DNA of 64,000 nucleotides from CAWHHZ01 sp963829355 (GCA_963829355.1 CAWHHZ010000014.1:62001-126000); one strand, 5' to 3'; numbered from the stretch's first letter, positions 1-8,887 are shown. Program-made: numbers and translations. Notes: a model not told the origin generated them from the letters alone.

Positions 1-2
1 GC

Positions 3-500
3 GATGGAAAGCTCCTGATCCGCGGACGGATCGACCGTGTCGACGAGTGCGGCCCGAACCGCTTCGCCGTGTGGGACTACAAGTCCGGCTCGTCATACAA
101 GTACTCCGACCAGGACTACCTCGCCATGGGGACTCAGGTCCAGCATGCGCTCTACGCCTTCGCGGTGAGGGAACTGCTCAGGCGGAAGGGACTCGAGGGC
201 GAGGTCGTGAGATCCGGCTACTACTTCCCGACCCGCAAAGGACGCGCACTCCGCATCGAGCGCGACCCACCTTTCGACGGCCAGAATCGTGAGGCGATCG
301 AAAGCGTCCTCGGAGGGCTTCTCGACGCGGTCCGCGCCGGATCGTTCGTGCACGCAATCGACAAGGAGGACTGCACATTCTGCGACTACACCTCGATCTG
401 CGGCGACGTCGAAGCCATCGCGAAGCAGACCGAGCGAATGTCACAGTCGTCCGCGGATCCCGGGGTGAAAGCATTCCTCCGCGCGAGGGAGACGAAATGA
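3..500 (+). CDS. AddB-like PD-(D/E)XK nuclease, C-terminal part (5' end outside window)
   Basis: The frame is open from the first bases, so the N-terminus lies outside the window. The visible 165 residues are the nuclease end of a RecB/AddB-type DNA repair protein. The pattern RGRIDRVDE...FAVWDYKSG is the PD-(D/E)XK core, with acidic metal ligands and the catalytic lysine of DYKSG. A cysteine cluster C-x2-C-x5-C (CTFCDYTSIC, about residues 122-131) matches the C-terminal iron-sulfur staple of AddB-type nucleases, whose fourth cysteine would lie upstream. The stop overlaps the next start as ATGA (497-500), suggesting coupling to the AddA-like gene. Together they would process double-strand breaks for recombination. 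The family is firm; AddB identity is inferred from the partner. Confidence 0.8.
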   Translation, partial: DGKLLIRGRIDRVDECGPNRFAVWDYKSGSSYKYSDQDYLAMGTQVQHALYAFAVRELLRRKGLEGEVVRSGYYFPTRKGRALRIERDPPFDGQNREAIESVLGGLLDAVRAGSFVHAIDKEDCTFCDYTSICGDVEAIAKQTERMSQSSADPGVKAFLRARETK

Positions 501-1501
501 GCGGCGGTCCCGACGACCAGAAGTCATTCGGCTTCATGAACGACTCCGAAAAGCGCCGGGAGGGCGAGGCGCCTGCCGAGCCGCAACGCCGCACCAGTCA
601 TCCTGAGCCGCCGGAGCGAAGCGAAGGACGGTCGAAGGATCGCGTCATTCCGGAGCCAGGGCAGGACCACGAGATCCTTCGCTGCGCTCAGGATGACAGC
701 CTCTCCGAAGTCGAGCACCACGATCGAACAGACGATGAACACGCCCGGCACCTCATCCGGACGTGCCTCGATCAGAACCTCGTCGTCGAGGCAGCCGCGG
801 GAACCGGCAAAACCACCAACCTCGTTGCGCGTCTCGTCGCGCTCATCTCGGAGGGCGTCGCAGAGCCGGCACAGATCGCGGCGATCACATTCACGAAAAA
901 GGCTGCGGGCGAGCTGCGCGAACGATTCCAGAACAAGCTCGAGGAAGAGCTCGAGAAGGTCGATCCGGGACGACGGGAACGTATCAGCCGCGCACTCGCA
1001 CAGCTCGATCAGTCGTACCTGGGGACCATCCACTCGTTTTGTGGTCGCATGTTGAGAGAGCGCCCGGTCGAAGCTGGCGTCGCTCCCGATTTCCTCGAGC
1101 TGGAGGAGAGTGAAGCGCAGTCGCTCAACTCCGAGGTGTGGTCTGACTACGTGCAGCGACTCTACATCGACGGCTCACCGCTTCTCGCGGAGCTCGAGGA
1201 GACCGACCTCGGGATCAACGAGCTTCGTACCCTCATGCTGACTCTCGCCGACGAGACCGACCTGGAGTTCGTCCGGGAGAGAAAGGCCCGGCCCGATATC
1301 ACCACCCCGTGGAGAAAGCTGATCGCAGTTGCACGCTCGCTCGAGGCGGATTTGCCCGTCGTGCCGCCGCCGAACGGGCGGGACGATCTACAGAAGCTTC
1401 TGCTGAAGACCGCTGCGATCCGGCGCATTGCAAATCCCGGCGATCTCGAGATGGTCCGCCTGCTCAAGGAGTTCGAGCACTCGAATCCCGGGGGAAAGTA
1501 A
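497..1501 (+). CDS. addA: AddA-like UvrD/RecB helicase-nuclease, N-terminal part (frameshifted gene)
   Basis: N-terminal half of an SF1 helicase. Walker A AAAGTGKTT lies near residue 100, motif Ia AAITFTKKAAGELRER follows near residue 130, and YLGTIHSFCGRMLRE near 175. The frame stops at 1499-1501, just after a five-G run (1490-1494); the same protein continues in another frame from about 1498. One extra G would restore a single polypeptide. The first 95 residues are odd: positions 597-698 are a copy of the dispersed intergenic repeat found all over this window, read in frame. No ATG, GTG or TTG start occurs between the repeat and Walker A, so the repeat seems to be translated. The start at 497 is chosen for its ATGA overlap with the upstream nuclease. 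Confidence 0.8.
   Translation: MSGGPDDQKSFGFMNDSEKRREGEAPAEPQRRTSHPEPPERSEGRSKDRVIPEPGQDHEILRCAQDDSLSEVEHHDRTDDEHARHLIRTCLDQNLVVEAAAGTGKTTNLVARLVALISEGVAEPAQIAAITFTKKAAGELRERFQNKLEEELEKVDPGRRERISRALAQLDQSYLGTIHSFCGRMLRERPVEAGVAPDFLELEESEAQSLNSEVWSDYVQRLYIDGSPLLAELEETDLGINELRTLMLTLADETDLEFVRERKARPDITTPWRKLIAVARSLEADLPVVPPPNGRDDLQKLLLKTAAIRRIANPGDLEMVRLLKEFEHSNPGGK
597..698. repeat. Dispersed palindromic repeat, family A, copy 1 (inside a coding frame)
   Basis: Begins GTCATCCTGAGCCGCCGGAG and ends GCTGCGCTCAGGATGAC, so the outer ends are inverted repeats. An internal pair GGTCGAAGGATCGCG and GAGATCCTTCGC forms a second inverted repeat. It is read through by the AddA-like frame without a stop. 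All other copies in this window are intergenic. Confidence 0.85.
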
Positions 1502-3876
1502 CGCAGAACCGCTGGACCGACGCGGACGGCAAGGCGATCAAGGAGCAGTTCGTCGAGCTGTGTGAGGAGGTTGTCGCGCCAGCACTCCGGGAGTGGCGGG
1601 AGTATTGTCACCCGATCGCGCTCGACATCGTGATCCCGGCAGTGGTTCGGGCGCGTGAGGTGAGGATCGACAAGGGACGCCTCAGCTTTCAGGATCTTCT
1701 GACGCTCGCGCGCGATCTTCTGAAAGATCATCCACATGTACGCGAGTGGTTCCGCAGGCGATACCGTTTCGTGCTCGTCGACGAATTCCAGGACACCGAT
1801 CCGATTCAGGCGGAGATTCTCTTTTATCTGACGGGAGAGGGGAGCGGGGAGTCGTGGCGTGATCTGACGCCACGTCCCGGCTCGCTCTTCATCGTCGGTG
1901 ATCCGAAGCAGTCGATCTATCGGTTTCGTCGCGCTGACATCGCGCTCTACCAGGAAGTGAAGAATCTGATCGAGGCGAGTGGGGGAGTGGTCCTGCAACT
2001 GTCTCGCAACTTCCGCTCGACCGGAGTTCTCTGCGACTGGGTCAATGAGACGTTCAGGGACATCCTTCCGCCGGAAGGGAACGAACGCCAGGCGGCCATG
2101 GTCGAGGTCGAGGCGTACCGGCAGGACTCTGGTGGGTTCGGGGGCGTCTTCAGCTTGCAGGCTCCTTACATGAAGTCGTCGTATGCGTTCGCGAAGGCGG
2201 AGGCGACCGGCATCGCGAGCTGGATCAGGGATGCGGTGGAATCGAAGCGAGTGATCGTGGAGACGGGCGAGGAGCGACCGCTGCGTTGGGGAGACTTCAT
2301 GCTGCTCACGCGCACCCGTGCCCGCCTGAAGATGTACGCCGACGCGCTCGAACGCGAGCGCATTCCGTATGAGATCACGGGGGGGCGCGGGTTCGGGAAC
2401 TCACAGGAGATCACGGCACTCGCCGCATTTCTGCGCGCTGTGATCGATCCCGATGATCAGGTATCGCTCGTCGCCTATCTCCGTGGTCCGCTCTCCGGAG
2501 TCTCCGATGACGAGCTGTGGCAGCACAAAAAGGCGGGGGGCGGCTGGTCGTACCTCGCACCGCTGCCGGATGAAACAGCGGACTCCCTGCGGGGCGCATT
2601 CGAGCACCTGAAGATGTGTCGCGATGAGGCTGTTGAGCTCCCGCCGGCGTCGGTCATCGGTCGAGCTGTAGAGCGTTTTGGAATCTCTCCCTGGAGCCTG
2701 GTGCTCGAAGGTGGCCAGACCCGCAGCGGAAACCTCTACAAGGCGCTGGCGATTGCACGGCGGATGTCGTCGCGGGGCGCGTCGCTGACGGCGATCGTCG
2801 AGGAACTGACGCGACTGATGGAAGAGCCGAACGATCTCGAGGAGCTCAGTCTTCGCGGGGCGAACGAGAACGTCGTACGCATCATGAATCTGCATCAGGC
2901 CAAAGGATTGGAGGCTCCCGTCGTGTTCCTCGTCGATCCCGACGCACCGGGCGACAAGCCTCCGCTGATGCACATCGACCGGCGGGACGATCCGCCACGC
3001 GCGTACGTCTCCGTCACGAAACCGAAGAAGTACGCTCGTGAGGTTCTGGCGCAGCCGGCCGACTGGGACGAGAAGGCGGATCGCGAGCGGGAGTTCTCCA
3101 CCGCCGAGGACGCTCGACTTCTCTATGTCGCCGCGACGCGGGCGAGACAGGCGCTCGTCGTGAGTACGACCTGGACGCAGAGCTCCGGAGTCAAGGGGCC
3201 GTGGGTGCCACTCTGGAGTGACAACCTGCCAGATCTTCCGGAGCGGAATGAGGAGCAGAGCACGGCGGACGACCGTGAGATCGCGATCGATGTCGCTCCT
3301 GTGATCGCATCGATCGATCAGAGGCTCGCGGCGATCCGACAGCCGAGCTGGTCTATTCGCACGGCGAGCGGCCATGAGGGAGCGCCAGTCGAAGGGGCCG
3401 TGCGCGGCAGGGGAGCGTCGTGGGGCCGCGTGCTGCACCGGATGCTCGAGGTCGTGATGAAAGACGATCAGGTCGCGCTCGCGCCGCTCGCGAGAAACCT
3501 GCTGCGAGACGAGGGCCGGGCGCAAGAGGATCTCACCGAGGTCGTCGAGTGGGTGGAACGCGTGAAGGAGACGCGCCTATGGAACCGTGCGCGCGCTGCT
3601 GAGAGAGTTCTCGTCGAAGTTCCTTTCGCTGTGAGTGAGAACGACGTTTTGCTGCGAGCCGTCGCCGACCTGGTTTTCCTCGAGAACGGGCGATGGATCG
3701 TCGTCGACTACAAGTCGGATGCGACTGAGGGACGGCTCGACCAGCTCGTCGCGCATTACCGGTCCCAGATCGAGACTTACGCGAGAATCTGGCACCAGCA
3801 GACGGGCGAGGAGACGGTGGGCGTTCTCCTGTTCCTCGACGGCGGTCACGAGATCGAGGTTGTCCACCTGGGATGA
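1498..3876 (+). CDS. addA: AddA-like helicase-nuclease, C-terminal part (continues the 497 gene after a frameshift)
   Basis: Carries the remaining SF1 helicase motifs in order: VLVDEFQDTD (motif II, near 1775), GDPKQSIYRFRRAD (III, near 1900), LSRNFRST (IV, near 2005), MNLHQAKGLEAPVVF (V, near 2885) and LYVAATRARQ (VI, near 3122). A C-terminal PD-(D/E)XK nuclease follows, with AVADLVFLENGRW and VVDYKSD near 3655-3720. This order is that of AddA (RecB-like helicase-nuclease). Joined with the preceding part it would be about 1,125 residues, normal for AddA. An open frame extends upstream to 1309, but that stretch only shadows the N-terminal part. Loss of one G in the 1490-1494 run is the simplest explanation of the split. 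A slip on A-AAG at 1495-1498 would give the same product but has no other support. Confidence 0.82.
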   Translation, partial: VTQNRWTDADGKAIKEQFVELCEEVVAPALREWREYCHPIALDIVIPAVVRAREVRIDKGRLSFQDLLTLARDLLKDHPHVREWFRRRYRFVLVDEFQDTDPIQAEILFYLTGEGSGESWRDLTPRPGSLFIVGDPKQSIYRFRRADIALYQEVKNLIEASGGVVLQLSRNFRSTGVLCDWVNETFRDILPPEGNERQAAMVEVEAYRQDSGGFGGVFSLQAPYMKSSYAFAKAEATGIASWIRDAVESKRVIVETGEERPLRWGDFMLLTRTRARLKMYADALERERIPYEITGGRGFGNSQEITALAAFLRAVIDPDDQVSLVAYLRGPLSGVSDDELWQHKKAGGGWSYLAPLPDETADSLRGAFEHLKMCRDEAVELPPASVIGRAVERFGISPWSLVLEGGQTRSGNLYKALAIARRMSSRGASLTAIVEELTRLMEEPNDLEELSLRGANENVVRIMNLHQAKGLEAPVVFLVDPDAPGDKPPLMHIDRRDDPPRAYVSVTKPKKYAREVLAQPADWDEKADREREFSTAEDARLLYVAATRARQALVVSTTWTQSSGVKGPWVPLWSDNLPDLPERNEEQSTADDREIAIDVAPVIASIDQRLAAIRQPSWSIRTASGHEGAPVEGAVRGRGASWGRVLHRMLEVVMKDDQVALAPLARNLLRDEGRAQEDLTEVVEWVERVKETRLWNRARAAERVLVEVPFAVSENDVLLRAVADLVFLENGRWIVVDYKSDATEGRLDQLVAHYRSQIETYARIWHQQTGEETVGVLLFLDGGHEIEVVHLG

Positions 3877-3921
3877 TCCCGTAACCGCACACTCGCTGGC
3901 GCCCACAATCGCCCCCGACAC

Positions 3922-4040
3922 TGTCATTCTGAGCCGCCGCAGCGCAGCGAAGGACGGTCGAAGAATCGCGTGAAGCATACTCGCCCGAAGTTCGGTCGGG
4001 TCACACCGTACGAGATCCTTCGCTGGCGCGCAGGATGACA
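3922..4040. repeat. Family A repeat, copy 2
   Basis: Outer ends TGTCATTCTGAG and CAGGATGACA, inner GGTCGAAGAATCGCG and GAGATCCTTCGC. It fills most of the 238-bp gap between the AddA-like gene and the MFS transporter. Nothing else was seen in the gap. Confidence 0.8.
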
Positions 4041-4114
4041 TCTTCGTGATCGGTGCTCCCGAGATACGCGCCCTCGGCTGACGCACATTCGCTTTCCGCT
4101 ATCATTCACCGATT

Positions 4115-5320
4115 GTGAATGAGCATCCGCATCGCTGGCGCGCGCTCGGGTTGATCTCCGTGGTCGAGCTCGCGTGCATGTCTCTGTGGTTCGGGGTGTC
4201 ATCGGTCGTACCGACACTCCGGGTGGAGCTCGGTTACTCCGAGGCCGTCGCTTCCGGATTGACCATCGCGGTTCAGCTGGGGTTCGTGGCTGGAACGCTT
4301 CTGAGCGCGGTATTCAATCTGTCCGACGTCTTCAGTACGCGGAAGCTTCTGACGCTGTCGGCATTCGCCGGCGCAATCGCGAATGCCGCCTTCGCGCTCG
4401 CCCCCTCCGAACCGTGGCTTGCGCTGACGATCCGCTTCCTCACCGGCGTATCACTGGCGGGGATCTACCCGCCGGGGATGAAGCTGATGGCGACCTGGTT
4501 TCGCAGCGGCCGCGGTCTCGCGCTCGGAGTTCTGGTGGGCGCCCTCACCCTGGGGAAGGCGTCCCCGTATCTGGTGAACTGGATCGGATCGAGCTGGCGC
4601 GCAACGGTGTTGTTCGCATCGCTCTCATCACTGCTCGGAGGACTGATCGTGCTGCTGCTGGTGCGCGAAGGTCCCCTCTCCCTGGGGACGGCTCCGTTCG
4701 ATCCGCGCCAGGTGATTACAATCCTGAAAACGCGAGGCGTGCGTCTCGCGAACTTCGGATACTTCGGACACATGTGGGAGCTGTACGCCATGTGGACCTG
4801 GCTTCCCGTCATGCTTCGGTCGAGCTTCGCGCGGAGCGGGTCGTCCGCGTCTCTCGCCGAGATCGGATCCTTCCTCGTGATCGGGAGTGGAGCACTCGGT
4901 TGCGTCATCGCGGGCGCAGTTGCCGACAGGGCCGGCCGGACCATCGTGACCTCGCTCGCGATGGCCGTGAGTGGATCGTGCTGTCTTCTGATCGGGTTTC
5001 TGTACGGAGGTTCGCCAGTTCTGCTACTGATTGTCGCGACGATCTGGGGAGCGACGATTGTGGCCGACTCCGCGCAATTCTCCGCATGCGTGACCGAGCT
5101 AGGTGATCCGCGCTACGTGGGAACCGCTCTGACATTCCAGACATGCATCGGCTTCCTGCTCACGACAGTCTCGATCGCACTCGTCCCGTGGCTCGTCGAG
5201 CGCGTCGGATGGGAGTGGGCATTCACCTTCCTCATGCCCGGCCCACTCCTCGGCACCATCGCCATGCTCCGCCTCCGAACCCTCCCCGAATCCACTGGCC
5301 TGGCCAACGGCAATCGCTGA
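4115..5320 (+). CDS. Major facilitator superfamily transporter
   Basis: A 401-residue integral membrane protein with about 12 hydrophobic segments split by a central loop (around residues 190-210), the usual MFS length and shape. Early features include LISVVELACMSLWFGVSSVVPTL, then a conserved-looking loop with DVFSTRKLL, and GIYPPGMKLMATWF in helix 4-5. The C-half has DRAGRT, an MFS loop signature. The closest resemblance is to the CynX/NimT-like group, but the substrate cannot be read from sequence. The start is GTG at 4115. A hairpin follows the stop. It stands alone between repeats, so context gives no substrate hint. Confidence 0.85.
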   Translation: MNEHPHRWRALGLISVVELACMSLWFGVSSVVPTLRVELGYSEAVASGLTIAVQLGFVAGTLLSAVFNLSDVFSTRKLLTLSAFAGAIANAAFALAPSEPWLALTIRFLTGVSLAGIYPPGMKLMATWFRSGRGLALGVLVGALTLGKASPYLVNWIGSSWRATVLFASLSSLLGGLIVLLLVREGPLSLGTAPFDPRQVITILKTRGVRLANFGYFGHMWELYAMWTWLPVMLRSSFARSGSSASLAEIGSFLVIGSGALGCVIAGAVADRAGRTIVTSLAMAVSGSCCLLIGFLYGGSPVLLLIVATIWGATIVADSAQFSACVTELGDPRYVGTALTFQTCIGFLLTTVSIALVPWLVERVGWEWAFTFLMPGPLLGTIAMLRLRTLPESTGLANGNR

Positions 5321-5325
5321 GAACC

Positions 5326-5345
5326 CTCTCCCTTGAGAGGGAGAG
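5326..5345 (+). terminator. Hairpin after the MFS gene
   Basis: CTCTCCCT, loop TGAG, AGGGAGAG forms a perfect 8-bp stem 5 nt after the stop codon. No T-run follows, so factor-independent termination is uncertain. Confidence 0.45.
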
Positions 5346-5434
5346 CTCGGGCGACGGTACGCGGCGTGCAATCTGAATTTGCAACTAAATGATGATTCAA
5401 ACGTCTATAGTGATGACTGGAAACGGAGAACGAA

Positions 5435-5548
5435 ATGGAACTGATCACTGCAATCATCGCAGGCCTGCTCGCCGCAGCAGCGCTGAAGTTTCGGAATCAG
5501 AAACCACAACCTGCCAAAGTCCCCGTCAGTCGAGAGAACCGCGGCTGA
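5435..5548 (+). CDS. Small single-span membrane peptide, 37 residues
   Basis: ATG at 5435 follows GGAGAAC at a suitable distance. The product MELITAIIAGLLAAAALKFR then continues with a polar, proline-rich tail (NQKPQPAKVPVSRENRG). The first 17 residues make one hydrophobic helix followed by positive charges, as in small membrane peptides. No family is recognised. Coding status rests only on the ribosome-binding site, reading length and hydrophobic pattern, so this is a tentative gene. Confidence 0.4.
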   Translation: MELITAIIAGLLAAAALKFRNQKPQPAKVPVSRENRG

Positions 5549-5601
5549 GTGGCGCGTCGGATGTTTGATTGTGATTTCATCCCGGTGGAGGAGTGACGTT
5601 C

Positions 5602-5844
5602 GTGGGATGTGAGCACAAGCAACCGAAGGACCTGATGGAACTGGCCGAAGCCCACCTGAGCGAGAAGGGTGTGCCGGAGGCTTCGTGGGACGGGATGCGC
5701 TTCGCCTGGGGCGAGAACGTCGACACGATGTGGAAATCAGTCTGGATGGAGATGGAGCGCCGCGGCGACGAGTGGATCGTGACGAAGATCGACCGAAGTG
5801 AGACGCCACTCCCACCCGAGCGCGAAGGCTTCCATCAATTGTAG
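5602..5844 (+). CDS. Hypothetical protein, about 80 residues
   Basis: Start GTG at 5602 lies 9 nt after GGAGGAG (5586-5592); an earlier in-frame GTG at 5593 abuts that site and is less likely. The product begins MGCEHKQPKDLMELAEAHLSEKG and continues with a Trp-rich middle (SWDGMRFAWGENVDTMWKSVW) and EWIVTKIDRSETPLPP. There is no signal peptide or membrane span, and no family is recognised. The mixed polar and aromatic make-up looks like a small folded cytosolic domain. It follows the 37-residue membrane peptide by 53 nt and could share its transcript. Confidence 0.6.
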   Translation: MGCEHKQPKDLMELAEAHLSEKGVPEASWDGMRFAWGENVDTMWKSVWMEMERRGDEWIVTKIDRSETPLPPEREGFHQL

Positions 5845-5880
5845 CTTCTGATCCACCGGAAGCTCACAGAAGTACACGAC

Positions 5881-5921
5881 AGTCAGGCCGCAACCGATCC
5901 TTCGCTGGCGCTCAGAATGAG
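5881..5921. repeat. Half copy of the family A repeat
   Basis: Only the right half is present: AGTCAGGCCGCAACC, then GATCCTTCGCTGGCGCTC and AGAATGA. It lies in the 225-bp gap before the M14 peptidase gene. Confidence 0.6.
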
Positions 5922-6069
5922 AACACTTTGATGATCGGTGGTCCGGAGTCCGCGGGATGAGATCTGCGCTCCGGCGGCTCAGGACGACAGCAGTGACCTG
6001 TTTCCGCGTTCCCTCCATACTCACCCGCGATAAGATACGCGTCGACCACTCGAGGAGGACTCCTGCATC

Positions 6070-7872
6070 ATGTCGACGCTTCGCCTGTTTCTGACCCTGC
6101 TCATTCTCGCCCCAGCCGCATATGCCCAGATCGACTGGACGCCCCCACTGCCTCCGCTCGAGCCGTGGGACGGGAAAAGCAGGGAGCTCATCGTCGCCGA
6201 CACCGACCCCTGGGTCACACCCTCTGAGCTGACAGGTCTGACCTCCACTCCGAGCTACGATGAGACGGTCGCCTGGCTCCGCAAGCTCGTGAATGCAGCG
6301 CCCGAGCTCGAGATGGTCTCGATCGGCAAAAGCCCACAGGGGCGCGACATCTGGATGGTGATCGCGTCCGCCGACCGCGCCTTCACTCCGGAAGCAATCG
6401 CGGCTTCCGGAAAGCCGACGGTCCTGGCCCAGGCCGGAATCCACTCCGGCGAGATCGACGGCAAGGATGCCGGCATGATGTTGCTGCGGGACATGACCGT
6501 CCGCGGGACGAAACGCGATCTTCTCGAGAAGGCAAATCTTCTCTTCATCCCGATTTTCAGCGTCGACGCCCACGAGCGCTCCGGACCGTATAACCGCATC
6601 AATCAGCGTGGTCCCGTCGACATGGGATGGCGGACCAATGCGCGCAATCTGAACCTCAATCGCGATTACACGAAGCTCGACACCGGGGAGATGCAGGCAA
6701 TGATCAGCGCGATCGTGCGCTGGCAGCCTGACCTCTATCTCGACCTGCACGTGACAGATGGCGAGGATTACCAGTACGACGCAACCTTCGGCTACAACGG
6801 AGCGAACGCCTATTCGCCCGCCATCGCCGGCTGGCTCGACAATTTCTTCTCGCCCGAAGTCATCTCCAATCTCGAGGCGATGGGACACGTTCCCGGACCG
6901 CTCGTTTTCGGGATCGACAGGCTCGATTTCTCGAAGGGGATCGGAGGTTGGACTGCGACACCACGCTTCTCGAACGGCTACGGAGATGCGCGCCATCTGC
7001 CGACCGTGCTCCTCGAGAACCACTCCCTCAAACCGTACGACCGTCGCGTTCTCGGAACATACCTGTTCATCGAGTCGGCCATGCGTGCCGCCGGCGAGAA
7101 CGCGCGAGCGCTGAAGAGAGCCATCGCGAGTGATCGCGAGCGAGATGCTGAGACGATCCCGCTCACCTGGGAGGCGGCGGACGATCAGCCCGTGATCGAG
7201 TTCAAGGGGATTTCGTCCGAAGTCATGGTCTCTCCGGTTACCGGGCAGGCATACCTCCAGTGGACGGGCAAGCCGGTGACTATGACGATTCCTCAGATGA
7301 TGGGGACGAAGCCGGGGGTTGTGGTCGAGCGTCCCCGGGCCTGGTGGATCCCGGTCGAATGGTCCGAGGTGATCGCGCGCCTGCGCATGCACGGCATCGA
7401 GATGGAAACGATCACCGAGCCGCGCGAGATCGAGGTGGAGATGTACCGGCTCGAGGATCCGGTCTTCGCTGATGAACCGTTCGAAGGACACATCCGGGTG
7501 AGCGCGACACCGGTGATCGAGCGACGGACCGAACGCTTCCCCGCAGGTTCTGTCCGCATCGATGCGGGTCAGCCGCTCGCCGATCTCGCCGCCCTCCTGC
7601 TCGAGCCGGAGTCGCCCGACTCGTTTCTGCAGTGGGGCTTCTTTCACTCGATCTTCAGCCGGACCGAATACACGGAGTCTTACGTGATGGAGCCTCTCGC
7701 CGCCCGCATGATGCAGGATCCCGAGACACGGGCGGCATACGAAGAGAAGCTGCGCACCGACGAAGACTTCAGAAGCGACCCAATGGCGCGTCTCAACTGG
7801 TTCTACGAACGGAGCCCGTACTTCGACGAACGCTGGAAGCTCTACCCGGTGGGAAGAGAAATGAGAAATTAA
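6070..7872 (+). CDS. Exported M14-family zinc carboxypeptidase
   Basis: 600 residues. Residues 1-20 form a signal peptide ending APAAYAQ. The catalytic domain shows AGIHSGEIDGKDAG near residues 121-134 (zinc ligands His and Glu), NLNRDYTKLDTGE (substrate-binding Arg/Asn region), LYLDLHVTDG near 226 (third zinc ligand) and LLENHSLKPYDRRV near 316, where the catalytic Glu sits. This is the M14 arrangement. The 280-residue C-terminal extension is probably a beta-rich accessory domain. It likely trims peptides in the periplasm or outside the cell and fits the other exported peptidases here (M13, S9, M20). SD-like GAGGAGG lies 10 nt before the ATG. Confidence 0.88.
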   Translation: MSTLRLFLTLLILAPAAYAQIDWTPPLPPLEPWDGKSRELIVADTDPWVTPSELTGLTSTPSYDETVAWLRKLVNAAPELEMVSIGKSPQGRDIWMVIASADRAFTPEAIAASGKPTVLAQAGIHSGEIDGKDAGMMLLRDMTVRGTKRDLLEKANLLFIPIFSVDAHERSGPYNRINQRGPVDMGWRTNARNLNLNRDYTKLDTGEMQAMISAIVRWQPDLYLDLHVTDGEDYQYDATFGYNGANAYSPAIAGWLDNFFSPEVISNLEAMGHVPGPLVFGIDRLDFSKGIGGWTATPRFSNGYGDARHLPTVLLENHSLKPYDRRVLGTYLFIESAMRAAGENARALKRAIASDRERDAETIPLTWEAADDQPVIEFKGISSEVMVSPVTGQAYLQWTGKPVTMTIPQMMGTKPGVVVERPRAWWIPVEWSEVIARLRMHGIEMETITEPREIEVEMYRLEDPVFADEPFEGHIRVSATPVIERRTERFPAGSVRIDAGQPLADLAALLLEPESPDSFLQWGFFHSIFSRTEYTESYVMEPLAARMMQDPETRAAYEEKLRTDEDFRSDPMARLNWFYERSPYFDERWKLYPVGREMRN

Positions 7873-7898
7873 AAATTTAAAACTGAGAATGGAAGGCC

Positions 7899-8022
7899 TG
7901 TCATCCTGAGCCGCCGGAGCGCAGCGGAGGACGGTCGAAGGATCGCGTACGGTCCGACTTTATGGACCGCAAGTGCGCGACAGTCAGGACGCACCCGATC
8001 CTTCGCTGCGCTCAGGATGACA
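7899..8022. repeat. Family A repeat, copy 3, with extra inverted flanks
   Basis: Outer ends TGTCATCCTGAG and CTCAGGATGACA. The flanks are also inverted: GAGAATGGAA just before (about 7885-7894) and TTCCATTCTC-like sequence after (about 8044-8055), so the whole 7865-8055 region can fold as one long structure. It fills the gap between the M14 peptidase and the amidohydrolase. Confidence 0.8.
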
Positions 8023-8092
8023 GGCCGCGCTTCTCATTTCCATTTTCCATTCTCCGTACCACCCGGCACGGATCTCGCGAATAGCACGCCTC

Positions 8093-8887
8093 ATGGCAGA
8101 GGTCATCCACGGGGATGGGTGGTCAATTCGAAAAGGCTCGGGACCTGTCGTCGCTACGGCGATTCACAATGGTCATGCACTCAGTCGCGACGTGGCAGAG
8201 CTCACGGCGCTCGCCGAGGAAGAACGCTTTCGGGAAGAAGACCCCTACACAGGACAATTCGCAGAGGTCGTCGAGACGTGCGTGGTCGTTCACCAGTCAC
8301 GCTTCGAGGTGGATCTGAACCGCCCACCGGAGCTCTCGGTGTACAAAGGCCCGGAGCAGGCGTGGGGGATGAACGTCTGGCGCGCCAAACTCCCGACGCG
8401 GGTGGTCCTCCGCTCGCTCTTCAAGAGGCACCGCTTCTACCAGCAGCTCGAAGGATTGCTCCGGGAAAAGCAGCGCGAGCATGGGCGCTTTGTCGTGCTC
8501 GACATCCATTCGTACAACCACCGCAGGGACGGAGGGGACGCCCCTCCGGAGCCCGAGACGAAGAACCCCGATATCAACGTGGGGACCGGCGCGCTCGACA
8601 AGGATGCCTGGCGCGACGTGATCGAACCCGCCATGGAGACGATGCGCTCCTTCGATCGCGCCGGGCGCAGGCTCGACGTCCGTGAGAACGTGAAGTTCAA
8701 GGGAGGGGAGCTCTCGAAGTGGATCCAGCGCACCTTCCCGGAGACCGGCTGCACACTCGCGATCGAATTCAAGAAGGTCTTCATGAACGAGTGGACCGGT
8801 GAGCTCGACAAGGGAATGATCGAGGCATACCGCGAGATGGTGCGGGGTGTCGTTCCCGTGATCGAAGAGGCGATCGCACGCCCATGA
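8093..8887 (+). CDS. N-formylglutamate amidohydrolase family protein
   Basis: 264 residues with the family hallmarks: VVATAIHNGHAL near the N-terminus, DPYTGQFAE, SRFEVDLNRPPE (the Arg-Asp-Asn-Arg segment) and VVLDIHSYNHRR (a probable metal-site histidine region). Classical members hydrolyse N-formylglutamate to glutamate and formate in histidine degradation. No hut genes are nearby. The gene instead overlaps the QEGLA-motif gene by four bases (ATGA, 8884-8887), followed by an ATP-grasp gene. The amide-ligase neighbour hints that the true substrate may be a modified glutamate or gamma-glutamyl compound. Confidence 0.82.
   Translation: MAEVIHGDGWSIRKGSGPVVATAIHNGHALSRDVAELTALAEEERFREEDPYTGQFAEVVETCVVVHQSRFEVDLNRPPELSVYKGPEQAWGMNVWRAKLPTRVVLRSLFKRHRFYQQLEGLLREKQREHGRFVVLDIHSYNHRRDGGDAPPEPETKNPDINVGTGALDKDAWRDVIEPAMETMRSFDRAGRRLDVRENVKFKGGELSKWIQRTFPETGCTLAIEFKKVFMNEWTGELDKGMIEAYREMVRGVVPVIEEAIARP

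Noticed and set aside
1309..1497. N-terminal extension of the second AddA frame from ATG 1309
   Set aside because: This stretch overlaps the real coding frame of the first part and reads as Arg/Ala-rich shadow sequence.
1490..1501. Programmed -1 frameshift in addA
   Set aside because: The A-AAG site would give the right product, but no classical slippery heptamer or clear downstream structure is seen; a missing G in a run is simpler.
5737..7647. 636-codon open frame on the minus strand opposite the M14 peptidase gene
   Set aside because: Its composition (many Arg, His and Asp) is that of an antisense shadow in GC-rich DNA, and the plus-strand frame has clear M14 motifs.
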